64,000 bases of DNA from Asticcacaulis sp. (lineage in GTDB: Bacteria > Pseudomonadota > Alphaproteobacteria > Caulobacterales > Caulobacteraceae): contig NZ_JAIXSV010000057.1 of NCBI RefSeq assembly GCF_027484505.1, positions 48,961 through 112,960 of the forward strand, written 5' to 3'. Position numbers and translations under genes: made by a program. The notes below the pieces were generated by a model. That model did not search any database. It worked only from the letters and a program-made list of their open reading frames with translations, and was not told the DNA's origin. Shown piece by piece: positions 8,588-16,965 of the stretch; position 1 is the stretch's first letter, and each line of letters opens with the position of its first letter.

Positions 8588-10570
8588 TCAGTCTATGTCC
8601 CTTCCGAGATCTCTCCCGATCCGCCAGTTGATGCCGGTCTCGCGGACCATGCCCGAGACCTCTTTGCCGATATGCTTCTCAAGCACCGGCCGCCACGGCA
8701 CGAGGGCAAAGTCTTTGGCCCGTTCGACCACTGCGAATTTACCCGAGCCCATCTCAACGATCTCACGCAGGCGGCCCTCGACTTGCGCGCCTGTGCCGAC
8801 CACCCGAAACGCCTTGCCGGTTTCCACCTCAAGCCTAGCGGACAAACCCCTCAGTTCGCGCCGATGTAAGACGTTCAGAACCGACGGAGCCAGAGCCGCG
8901 GGATCGCCGCTGGCCGGGGTCCACAAGCCCTCCTCGACCAGCCACTGCTGCCGCGCCTGCATGGCCGCCCACGCCTCGCCGCCGAACCCCGTTTTAGCGA
9001 ACGCGCCATGATCGCCTGCCACCCATTCCTTGTCGAGCCAGGTCACGCCGTTGAAGCGCTGCTGGCGCTCAAGCGTCTGCGAGGCTACAACGGCCACCGA
9101 AACTGGGCTGCGGGCCGCCTCTTTTTGTTCGTAGGCCATCGCCTTCTCAAGGTGATGGCTGTCGATGCGAAAGCGGCCGTCCGGGAGCCGCTCGATCTGA
9201 CCGGTCGTGCGCCGGATCGCTTCGAGCCGTCGGGAATGGGTTTCCGCGAAGGCCTGACGCGCCGAGGGATCGGCCTTGAGGTGCAGATCGACGCTGTAAT
9301 AGCCCCCGCTCACTTCGGCGACCGCCATGACGGCGCGGTCCACTTCCCGCACCGCTGGCACACGGGGCGTAATCTCTAGGATCGCCCCTTCGGGAAGGAG
9401 CACGGTCTGGCTTCCTGAGCCGATGTCGATATAGTGGGCGCGCCCATCCGTGCCTTCCAGAACAAGATAGTGGCGGTCACTGAATTCCTCCTGAAGGCCG
9501 CGCTCGACCAGACGTCCCCTCAGCTTGCCAGTAAGTCCAACCACCGTGGCCCCCGACAGGTGCGTCTGCGCATCCGGCACGGCCGCCTCAAGGCCTTTGT
9601 CTTTGAGCGCCCGATGCAGGGTTTTGATGATGTCGCCGAGCTCGCTCATCTGGCGCAAGGTCGCCTCCATGTCCGGATGCAGGCGCCACTGACCGGCTGA
9701 CGCTTTCTCGGCCAGCCCGAGAGCCTCCAGTTTGACCAGCCGGCCGGTGCGCAGCGCGTGTTCTACAGGGGGCCGGTGGCTCGGGAGTACGACTCCGGCG
9801 GAATCGGCCTCGCGCCGCAGTTGCCGATCGATCGAGGTCAGCCGTTCGGCATCGATTTCGGCCTGACGCGCCATGAGGATTTCGCGCTCGGACCGAGGCC
9901 CCAAATCGAGCGTGATCTGGGCGGCGACCCGCTCCCTGAACCCGGCGCTGAGATATTCGGGGGCGATGACCAGATCCTTACCCTTATCGTCGCGTCCGCG
10001 GATCACGATATGGGTGTGGGGACGGCCGGTGTTGTAGTGATCGACAGCCGTCCATTCCAGCGAAGTGCCCAGGTCAGTTTCCATTTGCCGCATGACCTTC
10101 CGCGTCAGGGGCTTCAGATCGTCATATTGCAGGCCGTCTTCAGGCGAGACGATAAAGCGGAACTGATGGCGATCGCCCTCGCATCGGGCCATGAATTCCG
10201 AGGCGTCTGCACGGTCCGTTTCAGGGCCGTAGAGTTGGCCCGGTTGACCGTCACGCGTCACCCCATCGCGCTGAAGATAGGACAGGTGCGCTTTGGCTGC
10301 CCGAAAGCCCGGACCGGCGAGTTTTACGAAGCGCGCCTTGACCGTCACCCGACGCGTTTGCCGCCCGCGCCCAGGTATGCCGGCAAGCACCCGCGCGGCG
10401 CCCGCACCCCGTCCATACCCAGGGTTGGTGCCGTGGCCGGTTCGACCGGCTTTGCGACCGCCGGCGCGCTGAACGGCGTGGAGCACCTTCGAACGATAGG
10501 ATTTCGACAGTTTTGGGGTCTGAGACCGTAATTTACCGAGCTTCGGTTCAAAATCGTCCTCTGACGCCAT
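8588..10570 (-). CDS. rlxS: Relaxase RlxS (VirD2-like, DUF3363)
   Basis: This is the nicking enzyme that cuts oriT and leads the transferred strand in conjugation. The 660-residue protein begins with a basic tail. A likely catalytic Tyr lies in the AHLSYLQRDGV segment (about residue 95), and the metal-binding histidine motif is in NTGRPHTHIVIRG (about residues 178-190). The long C-terminal half matches the DUF3363 organisation. It is the last gene of the operon order RdfS-like, TraF, lytic transglycosylase, RlxS, the same order as in rhizobial ICEs of the ICEMlSymR7A type. The family call is firm from the motifs and context; the nic site was not identified. Confidence 0.9.
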   Translation of the reverse strand: MASEDDFEPKLGKLRSQTPKLSKSYRSKVLHAVQRAGGRKAGRTGHGTNPGYGRGAGAARVLAGIPGRGRQTRRVTVKARFVKLAGPGFRAAKAHLSYLQRDGVTRDGQPGQLYGPETDRADASEFMARCEGDRHQFRFIVSPEDGLQYDDLKPLTRKVMRQMETDLGTSLEWTAVDHYNTGRPHTHIVIRGRDDKGKDLVIAPEYLSAGFRERVAAQITLDLGPRSEREILMARQAEIDAERLTSIDRQLRREADSAGVVLPSHRPPVEHALRTGRLVKLEALGLAEKASAGQWRLHPDMEATLRQMSELGDIIKTLHRALKDKGLEAAVPDAQTHLSGATVVGLTGKLRGRLVERGLQEEFSDRHYLVLEGTDGRAHYIDIGSGSQTVLLPEGAILEITPRVPAVREVDRAVMAVAEVSGGYYSVDLHLKADPSARQAFAETHSRRLEAIRRTTGQIERLPDGRFRIDSHHLEKAMAYEQKEAARSPVSVAVVASQTLERQQRFNGVTWLDKEWVAGDHGAFAKTGFGGEAWAAMQARQQWLVEEGLWTPASGDPAALAPSVLNVLHRRELRGLSARLEVETGKAFRVVGTGAQVEGRLREIVEMGSGKFAVVERAKDFALVPWRPVLEKHIGKEVSGMVRETGINWRIGRDLGRDID

Positions 10571-10751
10571 TTCGCGAGACTCCCCATTCGAACAATTACA
10601 AAGACTTAAGAGATCACCGTCTCACTCAAAATCGCGCCTGTCTCGTGAAAATCCGATGTGCAGACAGATACTTACCGGCTCGGAGAGACGGTCTTTTATC
10701 TTGCGCTGAAGCCCACCCGTCCCTCGCCGAACCTCGTCCGATCTCGCCCCG
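10571..10751. other. Candidate oriT region upstream of the relaxase gene
   Basis: This 181-bp gap between the relaxase start and the transglycosylase stop contains an 8-bp inverted repeat, ACCGTCTC (10616-10623) and GAGACGGT (10685-10692). It is less GC-rich than its flanks. Relaxase genes of this type commonly have oriT nearby. The assignment is inference; no conserved nic sequence was recognised. Confidence 0.3.
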
Positions 10752-11327
10752 TCACGGTTTTGGCCCCGGCTCACCTTCGGCGGTGCGTTTCATCGCAAAA
10801 AGGCCCCTGTCGGAGGGGGTCAGGGAGGGAACGTCGGCGACCGGAGGCTGGTTTTCAGGAACAAGCTTTTTGAGGTAGGCGCGCGTTTCGGCGGGCAGGG
10901 TTTCGCCCTTCAGACTGGCCGCATAGCGCGCGGGCCCGGCATTATAGGCCGCAAACAGTCCGGGATAGCCGAACCGATCGAACATGGCGCGCAGATAGGC
11001 CGTGCCGGCCAGTATATTGTCGCGCGGGTCATCAGGATCGGCCCCGAGGTTATGGGCCCTGCGCATATCTGACCACGTTCCCGGCATCAATTGCATGAGG
11101 CCCATCGCGCCGACCTTTGAGCGGATGGGTTGCCCATTCAGGTGAGTTTGCCCGCCGCTTTCCGCCTGCATGACGCGATAAATCCAGTCCTCAGGCACGC
11201 CGAACCGCTGAGAGGCTTCGCGCACGGGTTCGGCCCAACGCGCCAGCGCGGACGCGGTCTGAGCGTGGCTCTCTCCCGCCGACAAAAGGACGCCCAGCGC
11301 GCTGAGGAGCGGTTTCCAACTGATCAT
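10752..11327 (-). CDS. Conjugation-associated lytic transglycosylase (SLT family)
   Basis: This periplasmic peptidoglycan hydrolase would open the cell wall for the conjugation apparatus. The 191-residue precursor has an N-terminal signal peptide ending near SHA (about residue 22). It carries the SLT motifs: the catalytic Glu in MQAESGGQ (about residue 54), GAMGLMQLMPGTW, then NILAGTAYLRAM and AAYNAGPARY. Its start overlaps the traF stop by 4 bp (ATGA). The acidic and proline-rich C-terminal tail is not assigned. Confidence 0.9.
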   Translation of the reverse strand: MISWKPLLSALGVLLSAGESHAQTASALARWAEPVREASQRFGVPEDWIYRVMQAESGGQTHLNGQPIRSKVGAMGLMQLMPGTWSDMRRAHNLGADPDDPRDNILAGTAYLRAMFDRFGYPGLFAAYNAGPARYAASLKGETLPAETRAYLKKLVPENQPPVADVPSLTPSDRGLFAMKRTAEGEPGPKP

Positions 11328-11851
11328 AGGGGCCGCGCCTTACCGATCACGTGATTTCGACTGACCGGCCCAAAATAGCGGCTGTCAAAGGAGTCCGGCG
11401 CGCCCGTGTTGAGGAGGAACAGCTCCCCGGCATACAGACGCCGACAGCCCTGCCACCACGGCAAGGGCCGGTTCAGGCGGTCCCGCAGACGCCGCACCGT
11501 TACGCGCTTCCCATTGACTAAAATGTTGGCATCTATGGCACAGACCGCGTCGCCACCATGGGCCGCTACGTGTTTAAGTACCGGGACCGTTGCAGGCACG
11601 TACCGCCTAGCATCCGCGAGCTTCCGCGCGGCTTCAGGCAGGTGCGCTACCACCAGATCACCCGTCGTCACTTGCCGGACCGGAGAGACGATATAAAATC
11701 CGATGGGCACACTGGGGCTGGCATTATAGATCAGCCAGGGCGTTTTCTGAGGTTGCGCGGAGAGGCCCAAACCAACCAGAGCCACGCAGCTCAGTCCCGC
11801 GACCAGCCCTCGTCTGCGGCGTGACCTTGTCGGACTCTTAGGGGCCCCCAT
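11324..11851 (-). CDS. traF: TraF-like S26 signal peptidase of the conjugation system
   Basis: TraF is an S26-family serine peptidase that matures the conjugative pilin. The 175-residue protein has a basic N-terminus, one membrane anchor (GLVAGLSCVALVGLGLSA, about residues 15-32), the nucleophile region NASPSVPIGFY and the general-base lysine in VPVLKHVAAHGGDAVC. The frame is open to 12160, but the ATG at 11851 is chosen because it overlaps the upstream stop as TGATG and gives the family length. It sits between the RdfS-like gene and the transglycosylase, as in ICEMlSymR7A-type elements. Confidence 0.88.
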   Translation of the reverse strand: MGAPKSPTRSRRRRGLVAGLSCVALVGLGLSAQPQKTPWLIYNASPSVPIGFYIVSPVRQVTTGDLVVAHLPEAARKLADARRYVPATVPVLKHVAAHGGDAVCAIDANILVNGKRVTVRRLRDRLNRPLPWWQGCRRLYAGELFLLNTGAPDSFDSRYFGPVSRNHVIGKARPL

Positions 11852-12087
11852 CACACCCGCGCCTCGATATGCCCGTCGGTCTGGCCTGAGGCGCGCGACC
11901 ACCCATCGATGTCGTCGATATGGTAGCGAACATAACGCCCATGGCGGCGATAGACAGGTCCCTGCCCTTCGGCACGGAACTTTTCGAGGGTGCGGCGTGA
12001 CAGGCCCATATAGTGGGCGGCCTGATCGGTATTGAGAAACGGGCTGCCTTTTTTGGCGCTGGCAGCACGCGCGGCTTCGTCGGACAC
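11851..12087 (-). CDS. RdfS-like excisionase (MerR/AlpA-type helix-turn-helix)
   Basis: The 78-residue protein is a winged-helix excisionase/AlpA type: FLNTDQAAHYMGLSRRTLEKF is the helix-turn-helix, followed by a basic wing (PVYRRHGRYVRYHIDDIDGW). Proteins of this kind drive ICE excision and often activate transfer genes. The GTG start at 12087 is preferred because AAGGA lies about 8 nt upstream; the frame continues to 12162 without a better site. It is the first gene of the operon leading to traF and rlxS, matching the rdfS-traF-rlxS order known from rhizobial symbiosis islands. Its target attachment site is not in the window. Confidence 0.75.
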   Translation of the reverse strand: MSDEAARAASAKKGSPFLNTDQAAHYMGLSRRTLEKFRAEGQGPVYRRHGRYVRYHIDDIDGWSRASGQTDGHIEARV

Positions 12088-12344
12088 AGGGTCGTTTCCT
12101 TGCGAGATAAGAGCAAAACCACGGCGGTTTCGAGCCCGAGGATGCGGTCGTTGAACCCACATCGGGAGTGTCGAAATCCCCTCCCCCGCCGATCAGACTC
12201 CCCCATGTCTATATGCGCCCAAATGCACCCTATCGACCTCGCGAGCCATGCCGCAGGCATGGCGAGCCGCGGCCCCCGATACCAACGTGACCCACCTAAA
12301 AGAGGGAGGCCGCGCGGTCACAGAGACCGCACGGCGGAGTTACA

Positions 12345-13535
12345 TCAGAGGACAGCGGCCATCAGTTTTCGGGCCTTGGTTTCGAGGTCGAGACGCGCGT
12401 CCTGATGCGGTTTTGAACGCGCCAGAGCGGTCAGACCTTGCACAAAATCGAAGACGCTTTCGGGCTTTTTGCCCTCTTCATTGAGCACGGTTTCGATGAT
12501 TTTGGCGGTTTCGGGCTTAGAGAAGCCGCGCTTTTTCAGGAAGTCTTCGCGGTCTTCATCGGTCCTGGCGACCACGGTTTCGCGCGCGGCCTTAATGCCT
12601 TCGATGAAGGCCGTGGGCGAGGAATTGGCGAATTTCGTCAGGGCGGGAGCGGCCTCCCACGCAAAGCGGCTCGCGGCATTTTTGCTGTGACGAATGGTGA
12701 TTTCCTGAAAGTTTTCGACGCCCCAGAGATTGCGGTTCTGGCACACGGCGCGCAGATAAAAAGAGGCGATCCCGAGCGTCTTTGAGCCCACTTCGGAGTT
12801 CCACGCATAGAAGCCCCGGAAATAAAGATCAGGCTCGCCATTGGGCAGACGCCCGGCTTCGATGGGGTGGGTGTCGTCCACGAGGAAGAGAAACACGTCG
12901 CGATCTGAGGCGTAAAGGGTCGTCGTGTCCTTCGTCACATCGACAAAGGGATTGTGGGTCATGGTGCCCCAGTCGAGCACCCCGGGGACCTTCCAGCGCG
13001 TATCGCCAAGCCCATTTCCGGCAATCTTTTGCACGGCCTGCACCAGTTCATAATCCCAGATGCGGCCATAGTCCGGCCCCGTGACGGCGCGCAATTCAAG
13101 CCCGCCCGTGTTGGTTTCGAGCGTCTTGATCAGTTCGGCGCGGTGGTTGAGCAGGCCATGCTGCAGGTTGATGGCCGCAAGCGGGGCCGGGAGCTGGCGC
13201 AGATAGCCGGACGGCGCGCCGACCAGTCCGCACAACTGACCAAATGACCAGTGTGTGGGGGCCGTCGGGGTATCGCGGCCGGGGCAGACCAGCCGCAGAC
13301 TCTCAAGGTCGTCACGCTCGGCAATGACGCGCACGGCGTCGGAGGCGACGGTGCGCACATGGGCGGTGTCGCGGCGCTGGCGGGTATGGGCAAAGAGGTC
13401 ATCGAGACTTAAAAACCGCTGATCATCAGGCCGTGAAAACCACTGACCGGAGACGCGGCTATTGACGGTGCCGCGATAGGGATTGACCTTGAAGGCCTCG
13501 GTTACGGGGGCGGAAATAGGGGTATCGTTCATCAT
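12345..13535 (-). CDS. DUF932 family protein (phage/plasmid-like)
   Basis: The 396-residue protein matches the DUF932 family, which is common on conjugative plasmids and ICEs of alphaproteobacteria and has no settled biochemical role. Typical segments include the N-terminal SRVSGQWFSRPDDQRFLSLDDL and the central GVLDWGTMTHNPFVDVTKDTTTLYASDRDVFLFLVDD (key parts only). Two ATG codons in tandem (13535 and 13532) follow GGAG. It is preceded by a roughly 200-nt structured leader that recurs before the ParB-like gene, so both are probably controlled by the same post-transcriptional signal. Confidence 0.82.
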   Translation of the reverse strand: MMNDTPISAPVTEAFKVNPYRGTVNSRVSGQWFSRPDDQRFLSLDDLFAHTRQRRDTAHVRTVASDAVRVIAERDDLESLRLVCPGRDTPTAPTHWSFGQLCGLVGAPSGYLRQLPAPLAAINLQHGLLNHRAELIKTLETNTGGLELRAVTGPDYGRIWDYELVQAVQKIAGNGLGDTRWKVPGVLDWGTMTHNPFVDVTKDTTTLYASDRDVFLFLVDDTHPIEAGRLPNGEPDLYFRGFYAWNSEVGSKTLGIASFYLRAVCQNRNLWGVENFQEITIRHSKNAASRFAWEAAPALTKFANSSPTAFIEGIKAARETVVARTDEDREDFLKKRGFSKPETAKIIETVLNEEGKKPESVFDFVQGLTALARSKPHQDARLDLETKARKLMAAVL

Positions 13536-13543
13536 GGAAAAGT

Positions 13544-13760
13544 CTCCTTTGGGCTTGGGTTGCAGCGCCTTTACCGCGCTGAAACCCTGCCCCTCGGCGA
13601 GAGCGGGGTCGCAACGGTCAGGGGCGATGGCGGCGGTGGGGGATCACCCAACCTGCACGCCGGCGTAAGCCAAGGAAGGTTGGGGAAACCGCCGTCATCG
13701 GGACCGAAGGGACACCCCCTTGACCGGCGCGAGGGCGGAGCCCTTAGCCCTTTTCCAGGA
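13544..13760 (-). repeat. Structured leader repeat, copy A (upstream of the DUF932 gene)
   Basis: Read on the minus strand, this leader is closely similar over its whole length to copy B at 16650-16865. Shared blocks include GCGCCGGTCAAG, CCTGACCGTTGC, TCTCGCCGA and GGGCAGGGTTTCAGCGCG. The gene-proximal hairpin pairs GGGTTGCAGCG with CGCTGAAACCC with one mismatch, ending about 15 nt before the ribosome-binding site. Multiple stems with conserved loops suggest an RNA element rather than a plain operator. Confidence 0.7.
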
Positions 13761-13820
13761 TGCTCCCCTCACGCGCTTGTGTGTGGCCAGGGGGCGCGCC
13801 TTCCGTTAGCGTCAGTCTCG

Positions 13821-13859
13821 TCACCGGGCTCATCCCCCCCCCCCCCTCGATTCCGGTGA
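13821..13859. repeat. Hairpin with a 13-C homopolymer loop
   Basis: TCACCGG (13821-13827) and CCGGTGA (13853-13859) form perfect 7-bp arms. The loop contains an uninterrupted run of 13 C (13834-13846). It lies between the leader of the DUF932 gene and the terminator of the DUF736 gene. Confidence 0.65.
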
Positions 13860-13913
13860 CGCGAGCGGCTCCGGGGACCGGGGCCGCTCCCTCCTCCCCT
13901 TTTTTGGCAGCAC

Positions 13914-13944
13914 AAAAAGGCCCCGCCGCGTGTGCGGCGAGGCC
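13914..13944 (-). terminator. Rho-independent terminator of the DUF736 gene
   Basis: On the minus strand, arms GGCCTCGCCGC and GCGGCGGGGCC with an ACAC loop are followed by TTTTTG. It starts 24 bp after the DUF736 stop codon. Confidence 0.85.
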
Positions 13945-13967
13945 GATTGAGACCGGATGGGGGGCGG

Positions 13968-14276
13968 TTACTGGCTGCGCGGACGCGACCAGAGGAGGTT
14001 GAAGGTGTCGGGGTCTTCGCCTTCGAAGAGGCTCGCATAGATCGGATGGGGGAAGGACGGATCATCGAGCTTGATGGAGATGTAGGCGCGGCTGTTTTCG
14101 GCGGTACGTTTCCAGCCCGCGCCGACTTCGGCGGCGCCACTGTAGATGCGGTAGTCAGGGGCGTTTTCAGAGCCGCCTTCGGTTTCGACCAGACGCGCTT
14201 TGAAGTTCAGCGAGACGGTCTTGATGGTGCCGGTAAAGCCGGTGTCGGATTTTACAAACGTGCCGATGATAGACAT
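13968..14276 (-). CDS. DUF736 family protein
   Basis: The 102-residue protein starts MSIIGTFVKSDTGFTGTIKT, the standard N-terminus of DUF736, and continues through SENAPDYRIYSG and EVGAGWKRT to a C-terminal acidic stretch. DUF736 proteins are small, conserved cargo of alphaproteobacterial plasmids and ICEs, usually beside ParB-like and DUF932 genes as here; their biochemical function is unknown. It has its own terminator at 13914-13944 and a long, palindrome-rich leader upstream (14277-14554), so it is probably a monocistronic, strongly expressed gene. Confidence 0.88.
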   Translation of the reverse strand: MSIIGTFVKSDTGFTGTIKTVSLNFKARLVETEGGSENAPDYRIYSGAAEVGAGWKRTAENSRAYISIKLDDPSFPHPIYASLFEGEDPDTFNLLWSRPRSQ

Positions 14277-14554
14277 AGGGGTGTACCTTTCTGTGGTCGG
14301 GGACGCGCCAATCGCGACCGCGATGGGGTCGCTGAGAACGGGGCCGGACCGCGCGCACCCGCAGGGCCGAAGGACGGGCGGCGGGGCGCTTTTTTGCCTC
14401 GCGATGCAAAGCGCGAAGCGCGGCGGAAAAAAGCCCCCAAAGCCCGTTGCGCGTATGAGGTCCGGTCGCGTTCAGACCTCCATCGTCGCGGTCGCCCTTG
14501 CGTCGGCTCGTCCCGAAAGGCGCATCCCGTGCCCCCCCAGAGACGGGCGAAACT
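14277..14554 (-). promoter_or_regulatory. Palindrome-rich leader of the DUF736 gene
   Basis: No gene is seen here. The stretch holds a large imperfect palindrome: a GGGGCGCTTTTTTGCC arm starting at about 14383 faces GGAAAAAAGCCCCC near 14424-14437, with GCGC-GAA-GCGC inside. A short block near 14313-14335 resembles the GGGGTCGC...AACGG part of the leader repeats A and B, but the match is too short to call a third copy. Confidence 0.45.
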
Positions 14555-14584
14555 GAAAACCGGGACCGCTGACGCGGCCCCGGT
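14555..14584 (-). terminator. Rho-independent terminator of the ParB-like gene
   Basis: On the minus strand ACCGGGGCCGC and GCGGTCCCGGT pair with one mismatch around a GTCA loop, and a T run follows at 14559-14556. It lies a few bases beyond the stop codon at 14590. Confidence 0.75.
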
Positions 14585-14589
14585 CATAC

Positions 14590-16641
14590 CTACTCCGCCG
14601 CTTCGGACAGGTCGGGCGTTGCGTCCAATGGCGGCAAGGCCAGAGGCCCTTGCGCTGCGTCTTCGGGCGCGACGGGGGTGCGCAGGCAGGTGGGCAGCCA
14701 GCCCGTGCCCTGCACCAGTTGCTCGGCGGCTTCGGCCATCTCGGGCTTTTTCAGCTTGTGAAGGCGGTTGGCGGCCTCATCGCCCACGGCTTCGCGCACG
14801 GCGGCGAGGATTTGCCCCTTGGTCACGCGGCTGAAATAGCTGCGCGCCGTAGGTGTCCAGTGGTCGGTCATGTTCAGACGCAGGTCGCGCGCCATCCTCA
14901 GCGAGGCCACATAGGGGGCGGCAGGCATATAGGCCTGACGCACGGCAAAGACCGTCAGGGCCGTGCAATGGGCCATCAACGACCCGAGGGTTTCGGGGCT
15001 GAGCGTCAGAAGATGGGTCCACAGATCAGAGGGGTTGTCGGGCAGACCTGCCGCCCATGCCTCGTGACGGGCAGAGAGCGCGGCAGCGGTTGGGGTGTCG
15101 TCGAGTCCTTCTGCGAAGCTCTCAATCGAGACGCTGCGCGCGGTGATGTCGAGACAGGTGACGCTGCGCTGCCGATAGAAGGTGTCGAGGGCCAGCTTAT
15201 GGACGAGAAAGCGGGCGGCGAGTTCCGGCTGTTCGGCCAGCGTATAGCGGAGCGCCAGCGTCCAGTGGGTGGTCAGGTCCCGTAACAGAAGATCAGAAAG
15301 GGGCCCGGTTTCGCACGCGTCCTCGGTATCCTCAGTGTGCGGCTCTGCCCCTTCGCCTTCACCTTCACCCTCCCCGTCTTCCGACGCATCCTCCGGGTGA
15401 GCGGCAAGGTCTTCGGTTTCGTCAGCGGGGGTATCGGGTTCGGGCAGTTCGTCTTCCGGGCGGATCAGCCCGCGATGAATGGCCGCGCCACCGTCGCTCA
15501 GCAGGGTGACGAAGACACCGCCGCGCGCGATATCTTGCGGATCATAGGCGTCCTGAGGCGTTTCGAGGGCGGCGATCTCCGCTTCGAGGACGCCTGCGGC
15601 CTGATCGATCTCGTCGGGCAGTTCGTCGGCCCCTTCAAACGGGGCTAACAGGTCTTCGAGCGCCTGTTGCGTCCCTTGCAACTGCTCTGCGGCCTCCGGT
15701 GACAGGGGCACGGTTTGCGGGTAGACGCGCCCCCAACCGTGCGCATAGGGGTAGTCGAGCGCGGCAGCGGCCCATTTCCAGCCCTCGGCGGTCTGGGTTT
15801 CGGTCGCGAGTGCCGTCAGGCGGTCGAGGACCAGCTGGTCGAGCAGGCCCGCATCGGTAAAATAGCCGCCGCCTTCTTCGGTAAAGAGGTCGCGGGCGAT
15901 GACGCCGCCTGCGGCTTCATAAGCGTCTGCGCCGATAAAGCGGGCGCGGCGATCCTGCGCGGGGACCTGCCCTTCGGTGAGGAGGCGGCGGATATGGTAG
16001 GGATCGGCATAACTGCCCTTGAGGCGGTCAAAGACGGCCTCTTGGCGGGCGTGATCGGCATTGACGGTGTAGGCCATGAGTTGCGTCAGGGTGAGTTTTT
16101 CGTCGCGCAGAGCCTGTAGGAGGATGGGCGAGACCGCACCGAGACGCAGACGTTGTTTGACGACGTGCTCCGAGACGCCGAAACGGGCCGCGATACCGGC
16201 AGCGTCCATACCCCGGTCGATATTGAGGGTGCGGAAGGCTTCATATTGATCGGCGGGGGTCATGGCCTCGCGGGTGACGTTTTCGTCCAGACTGACCTCG
16301 TGGGCGTCGTCGGTGTCGCGGATGACGCAGGGGATGAGGGTATCGCGGGGGATTTCGGCGTCCTTGGCACGGGCAATCTGGACAAGCCTGCGCCCCTCGC
16401 CTGCGGTGACGTAGTAGAAGCCGGTTTCGGCCCCGGCCTCATCCAGTTCGGGCTTGACGATGAGGTTTTGCAGGAGGCCCTTGGCGGCGATACTGGCGCG
16501 AAGCGCGGCCAGAGCGGCGGCACTGTGCGGGGTTTTGCGGGCATTGTCGGGGGATTTGAGGAGGCGATCCAGAGGGATCAGGGTCTGAACCCCGGACGGC
16601 ACAACAGCGGCAGACGTCAATTTTAAAGCCGATTTAGACAT
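14590..16641 (-). CDS. Large ParB/Srx-domain protein of the mobile element
   Basis: The 683-residue protein has an N-terminal ParB-like nuclease/CTPase-fold domain: LIPLDRLLKSPDNARK (about residues 22-37), GLLQNLIVKPE and VTAGEGRRLVQIARAK. A helix-turn-helix region follows (AAGIAARFGVSEHVVKQRLRLG). The C-terminal half is long and includes an acidic low-complexity linker (EDGEGEGEGEGAEP, near residue 425) and a hydrophobic helical region. Large ParB-like proteins of this sort are typical accessory genes of alphaproteobacterial ICEs and plasmids, and differ from chromosomal ParB in size and in lacking a ParA partner here. The role in partition or regulation is not established. It is preceded by structured leader copy B and followed by a terminator. 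Confidence 0.85.
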   Translation of the reverse strand: MSKSALKLTSAAVVPSGVQTLIPLDRLLKSPDNARKTPHSAAALAALRASIAAKGLLQNLIVKPELDEAGAETGFYYVTAGEGRRLVQIARAKDAEIPRDTLIPCVIRDTDDAHEVSLDENVTREAMTPADQYEAFRTLNIDRGMDAAGIAARFGVSEHVVKQRLRLGAVSPILLQALRDEKLTLTQLMAYTVNADHARQEAVFDRLKGSYADPYHIRRLLTEGQVPAQDRRARFIGADAYEAAGGVIARDLFTEEGGGYFTDAGLLDQLVLDRLTALATETQTAEGWKWAAAALDYPYAHGWGRVYPQTVPLSPEAAEQLQGTQQALEDLLAPFEGADELPDEIDQAAGVLEAEIAALETPQDAYDPQDIARGGVFVTLLSDGGAAIHRGLIRPEDELPEPDTPADETEDLAAHPEDASEDGEGEGEGEGAEPHTEDTEDACETGPLSDLLLRDLTTHWTLALRYTLAEQPELAARFLVHKLALDTFYRQRSVTCLDITARSVSIESFAEGLDDTPTAAALSARHEAWAAGLPDNPSDLWTHLLTLSPETLGSLMAHCTALTVFAVRQAYMPAAPYVASLRMARDLRLNMTDHWTPTARSYFSRVTKGQILAAVREAVGDEAANRLHKLKKPEMAEAAEQLVQGTGWLPTCLRTPVAPEDAAQGPLALPPLDATPDLSEAAE

Positions 16642-16649
16642 AGTCCGTT

Positions 16650-16865
16650 CCTTTTCAAGCTTGGGTTTCAGCGGGCAAAACGCCGCGCTGAAACCCTGCC
16701 CGTCGGCGAGACCGGGGTAGCAACGGTCAGGGCCGTTCTGGCGGAGGGGTATCGCCCGGCTGCACGGACGTGGCGTCGTGCCGCCGGGGCTCAGGTGAGC
16801 GAAGGAAGACGGGGAGACCGCCAGAAGGGTTCTTGACCGGCGCGAGGGCAGCGCCCTTAGCCTTA
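16650..16865 (-). repeat. Structured leader repeat, copy B (upstream of the ParB-like gene)
   Basis: This is the partner of copy A (13544-13760), with the same order of blocks. The gene-proximal hairpin is perfect: GGGTTTCAGCG and CGCTGAAACCC form 11 bp around a 12-nt loop (about 16664-16697). Further upstream, CCCTG and CAGGG close a second stem, and a third GC-rich stem lies near 16834-16862 (CTTGACCGGCGCGAGGGC). The stretch holds no gene. Confidence 0.7.
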
Positions 16866-16965
16866 AAGGTGCCCATCACGCACAAAATAGCGGGCCGCAC
16901 CTCTGGATTGAACGCCTCTGGCATTCGTGTCATTGTGACGGGGCCCTGACCCTGAGAGCGTTGCC

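Noticed and set aside
14313..14335. A third copy of the structured leader upstream of the DUF736 gene
   Set aside because: Only about ten bases match copies A and B and the hairpin order is not kept.
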